From NCBI GenBank assembly GCA_905372875.1, contig CAJPQU010000052.1, forward strand, positions 1 through 12,341: a stretch of DNA of 12,341 nt. Reading direction: 5' to 3'. The stretch comes from an uncultured Schwartzia sp. (GTDB taxonomy: Bacteria > Bacillota > Negativicutes > Selenomonadales > Selenomonadaceae). Both the position numbers and the translations under genes were made by a program. The notes beneath the pieces are model-generated. The model did not search any database. It worked only from the letters and a program-made list of their open reading frames with translations, and was not told where the DNA came from. Numbering within the stretch: position 1 is the first letter of the stretch; the number at the start of each line of letters is the position of its first letter. Below are positions 1 through 6,912 of the stretch, one piece after another.

Positions 1-34
1 ATTCTCCCGCCGTAAAAAAACGAAAAGCCGTCAT
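1..34 (-). CDS. aroC: Chorismate synthase, N-terminal fragment (runs off window)
   Basis: Only eleven complete codons are visible, reading MTAFRFFTAGE, and the next codon begins with T. The TAGE(S) segment after an aromatic residue is the hallmark N-terminus of chorismate synthase (family consensus ends in TAGESHG), the last shikimate-pathway enzyme, which makes chorismate from EPSP with reduced FMN. An in-frame TAG lies upstream with no other ATG, GTG or TTG between, so the ATG at 34-32 is the only usable start. It lies downstream of the pilus block whose first gene is aroE, another shikimate-pathway gene, which supports the call. The identification rests on a very short match, so it is good but not certain. 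Confidence 0.78.
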   Translation of the reverse strand, partial: MTAFRFFTAGE

Positions 35-70
35 ACCAACGATCGGACCGCCGCCCGATCTTCCTCCCTT
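35..70 (-). promoter_or_regulatory. aroC leader: Shine-Dalgarno and start codon separated by a hairpin
   Basis: In the aroC transcript a strong Shine-Dalgarno (AAGGGAGG, 70-63) is 28 bases from the ATG, too far for normal initiation. Between them lies a perfect 6-bp inverted repeat, GATCGG (60-55) with CCGATC (46-41). It can be extended by a G-U and a C-G pair to 8 bp with a GGCG tetraloop. If this 20-base hairpin folds, GGAGG and ATG are only 8 bases apart, the ideal spacing. No U-run follows, so it is not an intrinsic terminator. Inference: the hairpin brings the ribosome binding site to the start and could make aroC translation structure dependent. Confidence 0.6.
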
Positions 71-135
71 CCCCCACGCGCATCGCGTCAGAAGCTATAT
101 CATGCCAATGACAATAAACATTCCACAAGCTTTGG

Positions 136-708
136 CTATTTTCCTGCTCCGTCTTTCTCTATGTTTCGAGCAAAAATGTAGAGGACAATATGTCCTCGCA
201 ATATTCCCGACTCTTGCACCTGCCCTGAAATATGTTCCACGATCACAAAACGGTCCTGCTGTTCTAAAAGGCGAATAAAATCTAACAACTGAAAATAATC
301 TCCTTCCACCGTCATCTCAATTCGCTGTCGGCAAAATCCTTCTTTCTGTTCCGAAATGCCGGGAGTAAGCCCAATGACCTTCACCTTAGACCGCAGCATA
401 TAGCCTTGAAGATCGCTGAGGAAATCGCCGGTTCGCAATTCATCCGGCAAGAGGCGACGGCTCCATTCCGTGTGTTTCTTTAGTGCTTCTTCTGCAGCAC
501 TATCATTGCCGTGCCGCTGCGAAAACGTTTCCAACCGTGCCAAATCCTGCTGCCGTAAAAACAGTGTCTGACGCTTCTCCTCTAAATCTGTCTGCTGCTC
601 TACATACACCGTCTGATAAAAAAGAACGGTCAAAGCCGTCAGTACCACTAAAAAAACGACCAAGGACGCGGCGGCCTTATCTCGGCCAATATGGGACAGC
701 ACGCGCAT
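136..708 (-). CDS. pilO: PilO/GspM-like pilus alignment protein
   Basis: A 190-residue bitopic inner-membrane protein. It has a short basic cytoplasmic tail, one membrane segment (about residues 13-31), a predicted coiled-coil stretch (about 35-80), then an extracytoplasmic ferredoxin-like domain. The segment EGDYFQLLDFIRLLEQQDR (about 134-152) is the typical PilO pattern, and LPDEL followed by FLSDLQGYM (about 87-104) is also family-like. PilO pairs with PilN to connect the cytoplasmic motor to the outer parts of the pilus machine. It starts 9 bases after the PilM-PilN fusion gene. A GGGGAGG ribosome site directly abuts the ATG at 708, so the GTG two codons later (702) may be the real start. 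It is the last pilus gene before aroC; no PilP or secretin gene follows. Confidence 0.82.
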   Translation of the reverse strand: MRVLSHIGRDKAAASLVVFLVVLTALTVLFYQTVYVEQQTDLEEKRQTLFLRQQDLARLETFSQRHGNDSAAEEALKKHTEWSRRLLPDELRTGDFLSDLQGYMLRSKVKVIGLTPGISEQKEGFCRQRIEMTVEGDYFQLLDFIRLLEQQDRFVIVEHISGQVQESGILRGHIVLYIFARNIEKDGAGK

Positions 709-717
709 CCTCCCCTT

Positions 718-1872
718 CTAAAATTTCAAGCGAAGCGAAAAAGTAATGCCCTGGGGCTCTCCTTTTTCAAAACGCTCTAACCGCGGGCTCTCCCGAAAAA
801 ACACCCGATTTCCCTCCAAAAGGTCCAAAAACTCCACCAGGCTTTCATAGCTTATGGCAACTCCCTGGCAGTATAAGGCCTGATCCTCTTTCATTTCCAT
901 GGAGGTAAGATATACATCGGGAACGTTCAAAACCCCCAAAGTATAAAAAATATAACTCCATGAGGTCCTCTCCCTCGACAGCCGTGCCAACACACTGTCC
1001 CGCTGCGCATTTTCCTCTTGCAGCGCCTGCCATTTTTCCATCTGCGCCCATTCCGCTCCCTTAGTCTCCCATATGAGGTTAACCTCCGCTAAACGTTCCT
1101 CTATCCGCTGAATGCGCCAGCCGTTCAGCAAATAGAGAAAAAGAACCGCCGCCAGCCAAAAGCTCAGCACGCCTTTTCCTATTTTCTGCCAGTCCCAATG
1201 GGAAGTTCGCCTATGTTCCGGCAGGAAATGCACCGCATCCGGCATTAGGCGTAAAGCGCTAAGAGCCGCGTAAAGAGAAGCGATCTGTCCCTCATTCCAA
1301 AGACTTTCCGCCGCCGACGGCAAGAGAAGAAATCCTTCGCCACGCAAAACGACCTTATCTTTCCCCAAAGTAAAGGGAATCTCCTCCGGGAGCAGTGTCA
1401 GCGCGGAAAGTTTCATATCCAAAGCCTCAAACCGTGCTGCCAGTTCCGGGCCGTGTTCCTCGTCCACGGCCGCAATCTTTACGGTTCCGTCGGGCTCTGG
1501 GCAGTATCCGGCCCCGAATCTACCATCAGGATAAGGACAGTTAAGCGCCAAATCCCACTGCACCGCTGCTGAAAGCTCTTTTGCCGGCAGCACGGGGAAA
1601 GACTTCACATACCAGAAGCATTCTTCCTTTGCATAGGTGACACCCACCGTATACTGCGTCAGGCCATACGTCTGACAAACAGAGCGAACGCTTTCTGCCA
1701 GCTGCATCAGTACCGGCGCCGGATCGACCGGATTCAAATATGTCTTTCGTATCGCCCAACGGATTCGGCAACCCTCATCTCCGTCCTCAATCTCTGTAAC
1801 GTATACTTCTCCTCCCACAGCGTATACGCCGGTCCCGCGATCAGAACGTCCTTTCCCCCTTTTTCTCATCAT
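718..1872 (-). CDS. Compact PilM-PilN fusion (GspL-like) assembly protein
   Basis: 384 residues with two parts. Residues 1-225 resemble a reduced PilM/GspL cytoplasmic actin-like domain; the segment around 92-118 (LPAKELSAAVQWDL, then a proline-rich stretch) matches the PilM pattern MPxxELxxAVxWE...P. A membrane segment lies at about 234-250, then a coiled coil (about 253-300) and a PilN-type ferredoxin-like domain with the W..I...L..L.VPDVYLTSMEM pattern and SLVEFLDLLEGNRVF near the C-terminus. Separate PilM and PilN would total about 540 residues, so the actin-like half is strongly shortened and its nucleotide-binding motifs are not recognisable. The architecture is that of GspL of type II secretion. 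The start ATG directly follows the stop of the preceding gene, with GGGAG 6 bases upstream. It is expected to dock PilB and hold PilO. Confidence 0.75.
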   Translation of the reverse strand: MMRKRGKGRSDRGTGVYAVGGEVYVTEIEDGDEGCRIRWAIRKTYLNPVDPAPVLMQLAESVRSVCQTYGLTQYTVGVTYAKEECFWYVKSFPVLPAKELSAAVQWDLALNCPYPDGRFGAGYCPEPDGTVKIAAVDEEHGPELAARFEALDMKLSALTLLPEEIPFTLGKDKVVLRGEGFLLLPSAAESLWNEGQIASLYAALSALRLMPDAVHFLPEHRRTSHWDWQKIGKGVLSFWLAAVLFLYLLNGWRIQRIEERLAEVNLIWETKGAEWAQMEKWQALQEENAQRDSVLARLSRERTSWSYIFYTLGVLNVPDVYLTSMEMKEDQALYCQGVAISYESLVEFLDLLEGNRVFFRESPRLERFEKGEPQGITFSLRLKF

Positions 1873-2295
1873 TCAATGCTCCCAGTGTTCAATGATAAAA
1901 TGGCCATTCCGCTTGACAAGATGCGCCACAGCCCGGCTTCGCCCGTCGCTTTTCTCGCTGACGGCGAGCAGGATGATGTGATCGGCCTTCTGTTTGGCAT
2001 ATACGGTGCAGGCGATTTTTTCCGTCGAATTTTGCAGTTGGAGTATCTCCACCGCTTCTCCTGACGCCCTTTGAATTTTGTCCCACGCCGCCGGATCTCT
2101 ATCAATGAAATCAGCCACGGCCAAGATCCCATTTTGTGCTTCCATCTGTAACGGCACGGCATTTAAAAAGCGTCGCGTCGTTTCAAATTCCTTCTCGTTG
2201 ATCGTGAACGCTGCCACGCCGAAAAAAGAAACAACGCTCAAAATCAGCAACCCCACGAAAGAAATAAATCCGCGCTCCTGCCCTGCCCTCCTCAC
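1873..2295 (-). CDS. PilX/GspK-like minor prepilin, atypical
   Basis: 140 residues. A short basic leader ends in ERG (cleavage expected after Gly9), followed by a hydrophobic helix (about 10-32) and a small globular domain. The pattern RGFISFVGLLILSVVSFFG resembles PilX/GspK N-termini. Residue +5 of the predicted mature protein is Val, not the usual Glu; loss of Glu5 is known for the tip pseudopilin GspK. The protein is much shorter than GspK (about 300 residues) and lacks its large inserted domain. GTG start with AAGGAG 7 bases upstream; the GTGA overlaps the stop of the previous gene by 4 bases, indicating translational coupling. Assignment rests on the N-terminus and on its position as fourth minor pilin in an H-I-J-K order. 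Confidence 0.65.
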   Translation of the reverse strand: MRRAGQERGFISFVGLLILSVVSFFGVAAFTINEKEFETTRRFLNAVPLQMEAQNGILAVADFIDRDPAAWDKIQRASGEAVEILQLQNSTEKIACTVYAKQKADHIILLAVSEKSDGRSRAVAHLVKRNGHFIIEHWEH

Positions 2296-2801
2296 GGCTT
2301 CTCTCCTTGACGCGGCAAAGTTACGGCAGAGTCCAGCCCATAGGTATGAGAGGTCAGCTGATTGCGTGCCATGATGTGAAAAAGAACGGTGCGCGCTCCT
2401 TCTTTTCGGTAACTGAACTCTGTGATGAGGATATCCCCCAAGTTGCTGCCCCCAGTCACCGGCTGTTCATTGCGCATGAGGCGCGGCCTTGCCTCCGACG
2501 ACAGGTGATATTCCACCCACTTGGCCGGCCCCGCAGCGTCCCGGCAGTAAATTTTCAATTCGCCCGCTTCCTCCTTCACTGTCACGGCATAAAGAAGGTC
2601 ATGGCGAATATGCTCCATGGAAAACTGTACCTGCCGGGCCAGTTCCCAGTCGCTGATCATATAGACATAGGTTTTGACGCCCATAAAGAAGAGAACCCCT
2701 AACGAAACCAAAAGAAGGGAAGCCAAGGGCAATGCAGCCATAAGCTCTAACAACCCATAACCATGTTCGCCGGTCAATCCTCCCCGCCAGTGCCTAATCA
2801 T
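2292..2801 (-). CDS. PilW/GspJ-like minor prepilin
   Basis: 169 residues with a prepilin signal: leader of 14 residues, cleavage expected after Gly14 (HG before YGLLELMAALPLA), Glu19 at mature position +5, and a hydrophobic helix to about residue 40. The remainder is a beta-rich domain with the QVQFSMEHIRHDLLYAV helix and late strands typical of PilW/GspJ proteins. Minor pilins of this kind form the initiating tip complex. The first 8 bases overlap the preceding prepilin gene. No convincing ribosome site precedes the ATG, so translation is probably coupled. Family level call is secure (prepilin); the J/W subtype is inferred from size and gene order. Confidence 0.72.
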   Translation of the reverse strand: MIRHWRGGLTGEHGYGLLELMAALPLASLLLVSLGVLFFMGVKTYVYMISDWELARQVQFSMEHIRHDLLYAVTVKEEAGELKIYCRDAAGPAKWVEYHLSSEARPRLMRNEQPVTGGSNLGDILITEFSYRKEGARTVLFHIMARNQLTSHTYGLDSAVTLPRQGEKP

Positions 2802-3189
2802 CGCAGCGCACCAGCTTTCTATAACTCTGTTCCAGCCTTTTCCCTTGTTCTTCCCAGGCTACGGTCACTTCAACGGATCGTAGTCTCGATCCGTAAGGAC
2901 TGTCCGTAATCCGGGACGTGAGATAAAACTGCCGATGGTTGCGCTCCACAGGACTCGCGCCATCCTCCAACCACGGCACTTCACCGACACTTCGCAGCCA
3001 CGTCGCCGGGCGAGCCTCGATCAGCGCAATCTGCTTTTGCGCCAAGAACGAGGCCGTGACAGCCCCCTCGCAATACAAGCGCTGCCGATTCAAAAAAAGA
3101 TAAGAATAGCAGACAAGGGCGAGGGCCGTGACGATCATTCCCAAAATTAGCGTCTCCAAGAGAAAAAATCCTGCTTCCTGTTTTTTCAT
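2794..3189 (-). CDS. PilV/GspI-like minor prepilin
   Basis: Prepilin of 131 residues from the chosen start. The leader MKKQEAG is cleaved after Gly7, giving mature FFLLETLI with Glu at +5, followed by a hydrophobic helix. The body contains FLAQKQIALIEAR, like the short helix of GspI/PilV proteins, and ends in strands with VEVTVAWEEQ, a common GspI ending. The open frame extends to a GTG at 3201, but that has no ribosome site. The ATG at 3189-3187 has GAGG 6 bases upstream and gives a normal short leader. With the GTG start the gene would overlap its upstream neighbour by 4 bases. Confidence 0.72.
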   Translation of the reverse strand: MKKQEAGFFLLETLILGMIVTALALVCYSYLFLNRQRLYCEGAVTASFLAQKQIALIEARPATWLRSVGEVPWLEDGASPVERNHRQFYLTSRITDSPYGSRLRSVEVTVAWEEQGKRLEQSYRKLVRCDD

Positions 3190-3197
3190 GCTCCGCC

Positions 3198-3653
3198 TCA
3201 CTCCGGGGGAAAACGCGACACCCGCACCCGTCCGGCAATATCAACAATGACATATCGCTTGGTCGTCCCGCGCTGCAAACAAAAGGAAATCGGGTTCGCT
3301 TCGCCGCTCGAAGAAAAGGTTAATTGGGAACGGCTGGCGGAAAGAACAATCCCATCGGCCAACATGTGGCGACGGGATATCTTAGTGCCGCGCCGCAGAT
3401 AATACTCACGCCTCTCAAAGCCGAATACCGGCGTACTCTCCTTCGGCACCGACAAAAATTCTCGATGCTGAGGCTGAAACGTTCCGGTGACTTCCCGATA
3501 ATAGCGGACCTCTGACGCCAAGCGAGCCGCCTCGTATTCCAACTGCCACAGGCTTCCCCACCGGGCAAAGAACGGAACGGCGAGGGCCGCCAGCGTTCCC
3601 AGGATCCCCACAGTGAGGACGACCTCCAAAAGGCCGAAACCGTGTTCTTTCAT
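3198..3653 (-). CDS. FimT/GspH-like minor prepilin
   Basis: 151 residues. The five-residue leader MKEHG is followed by FGLLEVVLTVGILGTLAALAVPFF, a classic type IV pilin N-terminus with Glu at mature +5 and Pro near +22. The C-terminal region (about 108-147) has LTFSSSGEANP then RYVIVDIAGRVRV, which is the characteristic GspH/FimT beta-sheet ending. ATG start with AGGAG 6 bases upstream; ATGA overlaps the end of the prepilin peptidase gene by 4 bases. It is probably part of the pilus tip or priming complex; FimT homologues in some species bind DNA during uptake, but no such evidence is visible here. Confidence 0.78.
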   Translation of the reverse strand: MKEHGFGLLEVVLTVGILGTLAALAVPFFARWGSLWQLEYEAARLASEVRYYREVTGTFQPQHREFLSVPKESTPVFGFERREYYLRRGTKISRRHMLADGIVLSASRSQLTFSSSGEANPISFCLQRGTTKRYVIVDIAGRVRVSRFPPE

Positions 3654-4210
3654 AAAAAGCTCCTATACCACGCCATGATCGCGTCTCCGGCCCAAAAGAC
3701 AAGCAGCGCACTTCCCGCTAAGAAAGGACCGAAGGGCAGCGTATCCCTTAAGTTTTTGCGCCGTACGCCCAAGAACCATAACGCCGCGAAACCGCCGATC
3801 CAAAAAGCGAAGAGGAGAGTCAAGAGAATCTCCTCCCAAGAGAACCAACAGCCCAAGGCCGCCATAAACTTTACGTCCCCGGCTCCCACGCCGCCCCTTG
3901 AGATCCATCGCAGCAAAAGCAGTATCCCACTCCCCAAAAACACGCCGAGCAACATCTCCGTCCCCGGCCATGGCGATAGGAGCACCTCGCAGCCCAGCCC
4001 CATCGCCGCCATCGCCAGCAGCAGACGATCAAAAATATAGCCATAGCGCCCGTCGATGAGGGCGATGAGCAGTAAAAAAATACCTAAGAGAACGCCCCGC
4101 AGCGTCCACGGAGAAAAAGCCCCCCGTTGATAAAGGAAAACACTCCAGAGCAGCCAGAGGGGCAGGAAAGCCTTTTGCTGCCGGGCGATGAGTTGCCAAG
4201 TGAGCCGCAT
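3650..4210 (-). CDS. pilD: Prepilin peptidase (A24 family), short form without methylation domain
   Basis: A polytopic inner-membrane aspartic protease that removes prepilin leaders after the conserved Gly. From the chosen start it has 186 residues. The two catalytic Asp motifs are LIALIDGRYGYIFD (Asp53) and the GxGD loop GGVGAGDVKFMAALG (Asp112), with several hydrophobic segments. Typical PilD/GspO proteins have 250-290 residues and an N-terminal cytoplasmic domain with a CxxC zinc motif that N-methylates the new N-terminus; that part is absent. The frame opens at a GTG (4225) without a ribosome site, whereas the ATG at 4210-4208 has GGAGG 8 bases upstream and is preferred. It lies between the pilin and minor prepilins it would process. 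Confidence 0.85.
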   Translation of the reverse strand: MRLTWQLIARQQKAFLPLWLLWSVFLYQRGAFSPWTLRGVLLGIFLLLIALIDGRYGYIFDRLLLAMAAMGLGCEVLLSPWPGTEMLLGVFLGSGILLLLRWISRGGVGAGDVKFMAALGCWFSWEEILLTLLFAFWIGGFAALWFLGVRRKNLRDTLPFGPFLAGSALLVFWAGDAIMAWYRSFL

Positions 4211-4228
4211 TCCCCATGCCTCCACAAC

Positions 4229-4618
4229 TCAAGTATGGCCAAATTCAGTAATAGCATGCCCTTGGCAAAGGGCCTGAGTGTGATCCGAAGCAATGGTATA
4301 GGCAGTTGCCGTAATATTTTCCTTATTCCCATTGCGCAGCAGACATTCTCCCTTCGGCGGATGCAGATTGTCTATATCCACCACATACTCCCGCAGATCC
4401 GTCGTAAGATTGGCGGGATAACTGCCCTTTTCCGACTGATATAAAAGGATGGCGGAATTTAATACCCGTAGATCGGACTGCACCTTCGCCGTATTGGCCA
4501 ACACGAGAGAATTATTGAAGCGCGGGATGGCGATCGTAGCCAAAACACCGACGATTGCCATCACGATGAGAATTTCCAATAATGTAAATCCGCGCTGATC
4601 GTTTTTTGTACACCCCAT
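4229..4618 (-). CDS. pilA: Type IV pilin / GspG-like major pilin
   Basis: 129 residues. The ten-residue leader ends in QRG; mature FTLLEILIVMAIVGVLATIAIP is a textbook pilin helix with Glu at +5 and Pro at +22. The following LNSAILLYQSEKGSYPANL is the GspG/ComGC-like ALxxYxxxxGxYP signature. Two cysteines in the C-terminal half (92 and 118) could form the disulfide-bounded loop common in pilins; a third (Cys3) is in the leader. Mature length (119) is small for PilA and close to GspG. Start ATG has AAGGGAG 11 bases upstream. It follows pilC after a 24-base gap and precedes pilD. As the only pilin with a full canonical N-terminus and position next to pilC, it is the best candidate for the main fibre subunit. 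Confidence 0.85.
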   Translation of the reverse strand: MGCTKNDQRGFTLLEILIVMAIVGVLATIAIPRFNNSLVLANTAKVQSDLRVLNSAILLYQSEKGSYPANLTTDLREYVVDIDNLHPPKGECLLRNGNKENITATAYTIASDHTQALCQGHAITEFGHT

Positions 4619-4642
4619 CCCATAAAACGCTCCCTTCGAAAA

Positions 4643-5854
4643 TCAAAATCCTGTGTAGGCTGTCATTGCATCTAGGACCGGCATGGCCACGGCAAAAATG
4701 ACGAAGCCCACGAGGCAACCCATGAAAAGGATCATCGCCGGTTCCAGCAAGGCCCGCAGCCGTTCCGACAGCGTGTCCACCTCTCCCCGGCAAAAATCCG
4801 CCATTTTTTCCAAAATCATCTCCAATTCGCCGGTCAGTTCCCCAGTAGCCAGCAAATTCATCATCACCGCCGGGAAAATTTCTCTTTGCCCTAAAGAAGC
4901 GGCTAACGTTCCGCCCTTTTGGATATCGCTGCGCAGGCGCAGAAAGAGCTGCTGTAAATAAGCGTTCCCCGTCGTTTCATGAAGGATCAAAAGCGCTTGA
5001 TCCATGCGGATCCCGCTGGATAACAAAAGAGCTAACGTGCGGGAAAACCGCAGTAATTCACTGTATACCAAGAGTTTTCCGAGGAGGGGAATCCGCAGCA
5101 GCCAACCGTCGATCTGCCAACGATAGCGCTGATTTCTATAAATACTCCCTGCCCCTAACGCCAAAATCCCCATCCCTACAAGAAGCCCATACCCATAGTC
5201 GTGCAAAAATGCCTGCAGCCCAAGGAGCAGCCGAGTGGGGAGAGGAAGTTCTGCATGGAGAGACAAGAACAACGCGGCGAAGGTCGGCAGAATGAATCGC
5301 AGCAAAAAGAGCAGCACCAAAAGAGTAACCGTCAGGAGAATCATCGGATAGATCATGAGGGTGACGAGTTTTTCCCGGGCTTTATACGCGGCTTCCAAGT
5401 AACCGGCTAATTCTTCCAGCACCGCATCTAAATTGCCACTTACCTCCCCCACATGAATGAGGCGAACCACTAACAGTGGGAATACCGACGGATACTTGCT
5501 CAGAGAAGCGGAAAAGGACTGCCCCTCCTGCACCCGCCGCGATAAATTTTCCACCATCCCCTGATAAAAACCGTTCCGTTCTTCCCGGGCCAATACCTGT
5601 AGACATTCGCTGATGGGAAGGCCCGCCTTCACCATCACCGCGCACTGACGGCAGAACATCATCACATATTGGCGGTGAAACTGCCGTCGAAGCCAATGTA
5701 GAGGAAGCGGCAGCGAAAAAGATCGCTTCATCTCCACGACATAAAGGCCCTGCCCGGCGACCAATTCCGCCGCCTGCCGCTGCGACGCTGCCTGTATGAC
5801 GCCGGAAGCGGAATGGCCCTGACCGTCATAGGCTTTATATGAGTAAGCTGCCAA
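4643..5854 (-). CDS. pilC: Type IV pilus platform protein PilC (GspF family)
   Basis: 403 residues from the chosen start. It contains two tandem T2SSF domains: the first around residues 65-190 (CRQCAVMVKAGLPISECLQVL ... HVGEVSGNLDAVLEELAGYLE), the second around 270-395 (FSRTLALLLSSGIRMDQALLIL ... ATGELTGELEMILEKMADF). Membrane segments follow each domain (about 165-195, 225-240 and 375-395). PilC is the inner-membrane platform turned by the PilB and PilT motors. The frame extends to a GTG at 5884 overlapping the pilT stop, but no ribosome site precedes it. The TTG at 5854 has AGGGGAG 8 bases upstream and gives MAAYSYKAYDGQG, matching the usual PilC N-terminus, so it is preferred. Confidence 0.88.
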   Translation of the reverse strand: MAAYSYKAYDGQGHSASGVIQAASQRQAAELVAGQGLYVVEMKRSFSLPLPLHWLRRQFHRQYVMMFCRQCAVMVKAGLPISECLQVLAREERNGFYQGMVENLSRRVQEGQSFSASLSKYPSVFPLLVVRLIHVGEVSGNLDAVLEELAGYLEAAYKAREKLVTLMIYPMILLTVTLLVLLFLLRFILPTFAALFLSLHAELPLPTRLLLGLQAFLHDYGYGLLVGMGILALGAGSIYRNQRYRWQIDGWLLRIPLLGKLLVYSELLRFSRTLALLLSSGIRMDQALLILHETTGNAYLQQLFLRLRSDIQKGGTLAASLGQREIFPAVMMNLLATGELTGELEMILEKMADFCRGEVDTLSERLRALLEPAMILFMGCLVGFVIFAVAMPVLDAMTAYTGF

Positions 5855-5883
5855 TCCGCCTTCTCCCCTGCCTAAACTTTCCA

Positions 5884-6912
5884 CTATGCCAAATACCCAT
5901 CGGCCACCTCCGAGGTGATCTTGCCTGCGGCGCGGAGTATCTCAATGGATCGGTTCATGGTTTGCATCCCCAGTACACCGCCCGCCATGATATGAGTCGG
6001 AAGCTGCTGCGCCTTTCCCTGTCGAATGAGATTGCGCACCGCCGGAGAAGCCGTCAGCACCTCCGAGGCCGCCACCCGACCCCCATCCGCTGCGGGCAAA
6101 AGCTGCTGGGTGACGACAGCACAGAGGACAATGGCCAACTGAGCGCGAACCTGCCCCTGCTGTTCGGCGGGAAAGAAGCTCTCCAACCGCAGCACCGTAT
6201 CCACCGCCGACTGGGTGTGCAGGCTCGCCAAGACCAAATGGCCCGTCTCCGCCGCGTTCAGCGCCGTAGCGATGGTATCGGCGTCCCGTAATTCTCCCAC
6301 CAAAAGGATATCGGGATCGTCGCGCAGAGAATTTCTCAGCGCAGCGGCAAAGGAAGCAAAATGCGTTCCCAACTCCCGCTGACTGATTAGGCTCTTATCC
6401 GAAGGGTGTACATATTCAATGGGATCTTCCAATGTGATGATATGTTTTGCACTGCGCCGATTAACCTCTCCTAAAAAAGCCGCTAATGTCGTCGTTTTGC
6501 CCGCGCCCGTCCGCCCGGTGACCAAAATCAACCCATGGCGGCACTTCACCAACTCCCGAAAAACTGCCGGACTGCCCAAATCATCCAAAGACGGTATCGC
6601 CGTAGGAATCAGCCGCAGCGTCATGGCCAGCCCGCCGATCTGCCGAAATACATGGACACGAAATCGTTGCTGCCCCCAATGCCACGCCAAATCAATCTCA
6701 CCGTTGCGGTGAAACGCCGCCCGTTGCTCATCGGAAAACATGGTTTCCAAAAGCGGCGCGATAAACTCTGCCGTGATCGCTTCTTCTGCCCTACGGCGCA
6801 AACGGCCGTCAAGGCGAAAAAAAGCCGGGGCCCCCACCGACAAGTGAATATCCGACGCCCGCAAGGCCATCGCGTTTTCTATGAGGCCCTGCCATCTTTC
6901 CCTATCCTCCAT
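5884..6912 (-). CDS. pilT: Twitching/retraction ATPase PilT
   Basis: 342 residues from the chosen ATG, the usual PilT length. N-terminal domain begins with ALRASDIHLSVGAPAFFRLDG. ATPase motifs follow in order: Walker A GRTGAGKTTT (133-142), Asp box ITLEDPIEYVH (159-169), Walker B DPDILLVGELRD (199-210), His box GHLVLASLHT (224-233). The PilT-specific C-terminal motif AIRNLIRE is present as AVRNLIRQ (291-298), followed by GMQTMNRSI. PilT is a cytoplasmic hexamer that depolymerises the pilus. A longer frame starting at 6978 would overlap pilB by 77 bases and add a basic tail unlike PilT, so the ATG at 6912 (11-base overlap, GGGGG 10 bases upstream) is preferred. Its presence distinguishes this cluster from a plain type II secretion operon. 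Confidence 0.9.
   Translation of the reverse strand: MEDRERWQGLIENAMALRASDIHLSVGAPAFFRLDGRLRRRAEEAITAEFIAPLLETMFSDEQRAAFHRNGEIDLAWHWGQQRFRVHVFRQIGGLAMTLRLIPTAIPSLDDLGSPAVFRELVKCRHGLILVTGRTGAGKTTTLAAFLGEVNRRSAKHIITLEDPIEYVHPSDKSLISQRELGTHFASFAAALRNSLRDDPDILLVGELRDADTIATALNAAETGHLVLASLHTQSAVDTVLRLESFFPAEQQGQVRAQLAIVLCAVVTQQLLPAADGGRVAASEVLTASPAVRNLIRQGKAQQLPTHIMAGGVLGMQTMNRSIEILRAAGKITSEVADGYLA

Noticed and set aside
80..114. Separate aroC promoter with TTGTCA at 114-109
   Set aside because: No -10 element at 16-18 bases downstream; the nearby GATATA is too close to it.
5839..6291. Plus-strand open frame opposite pilT
   Set aside because: Antisense shadow of pilT; composition and lack of motifs argue against coding.
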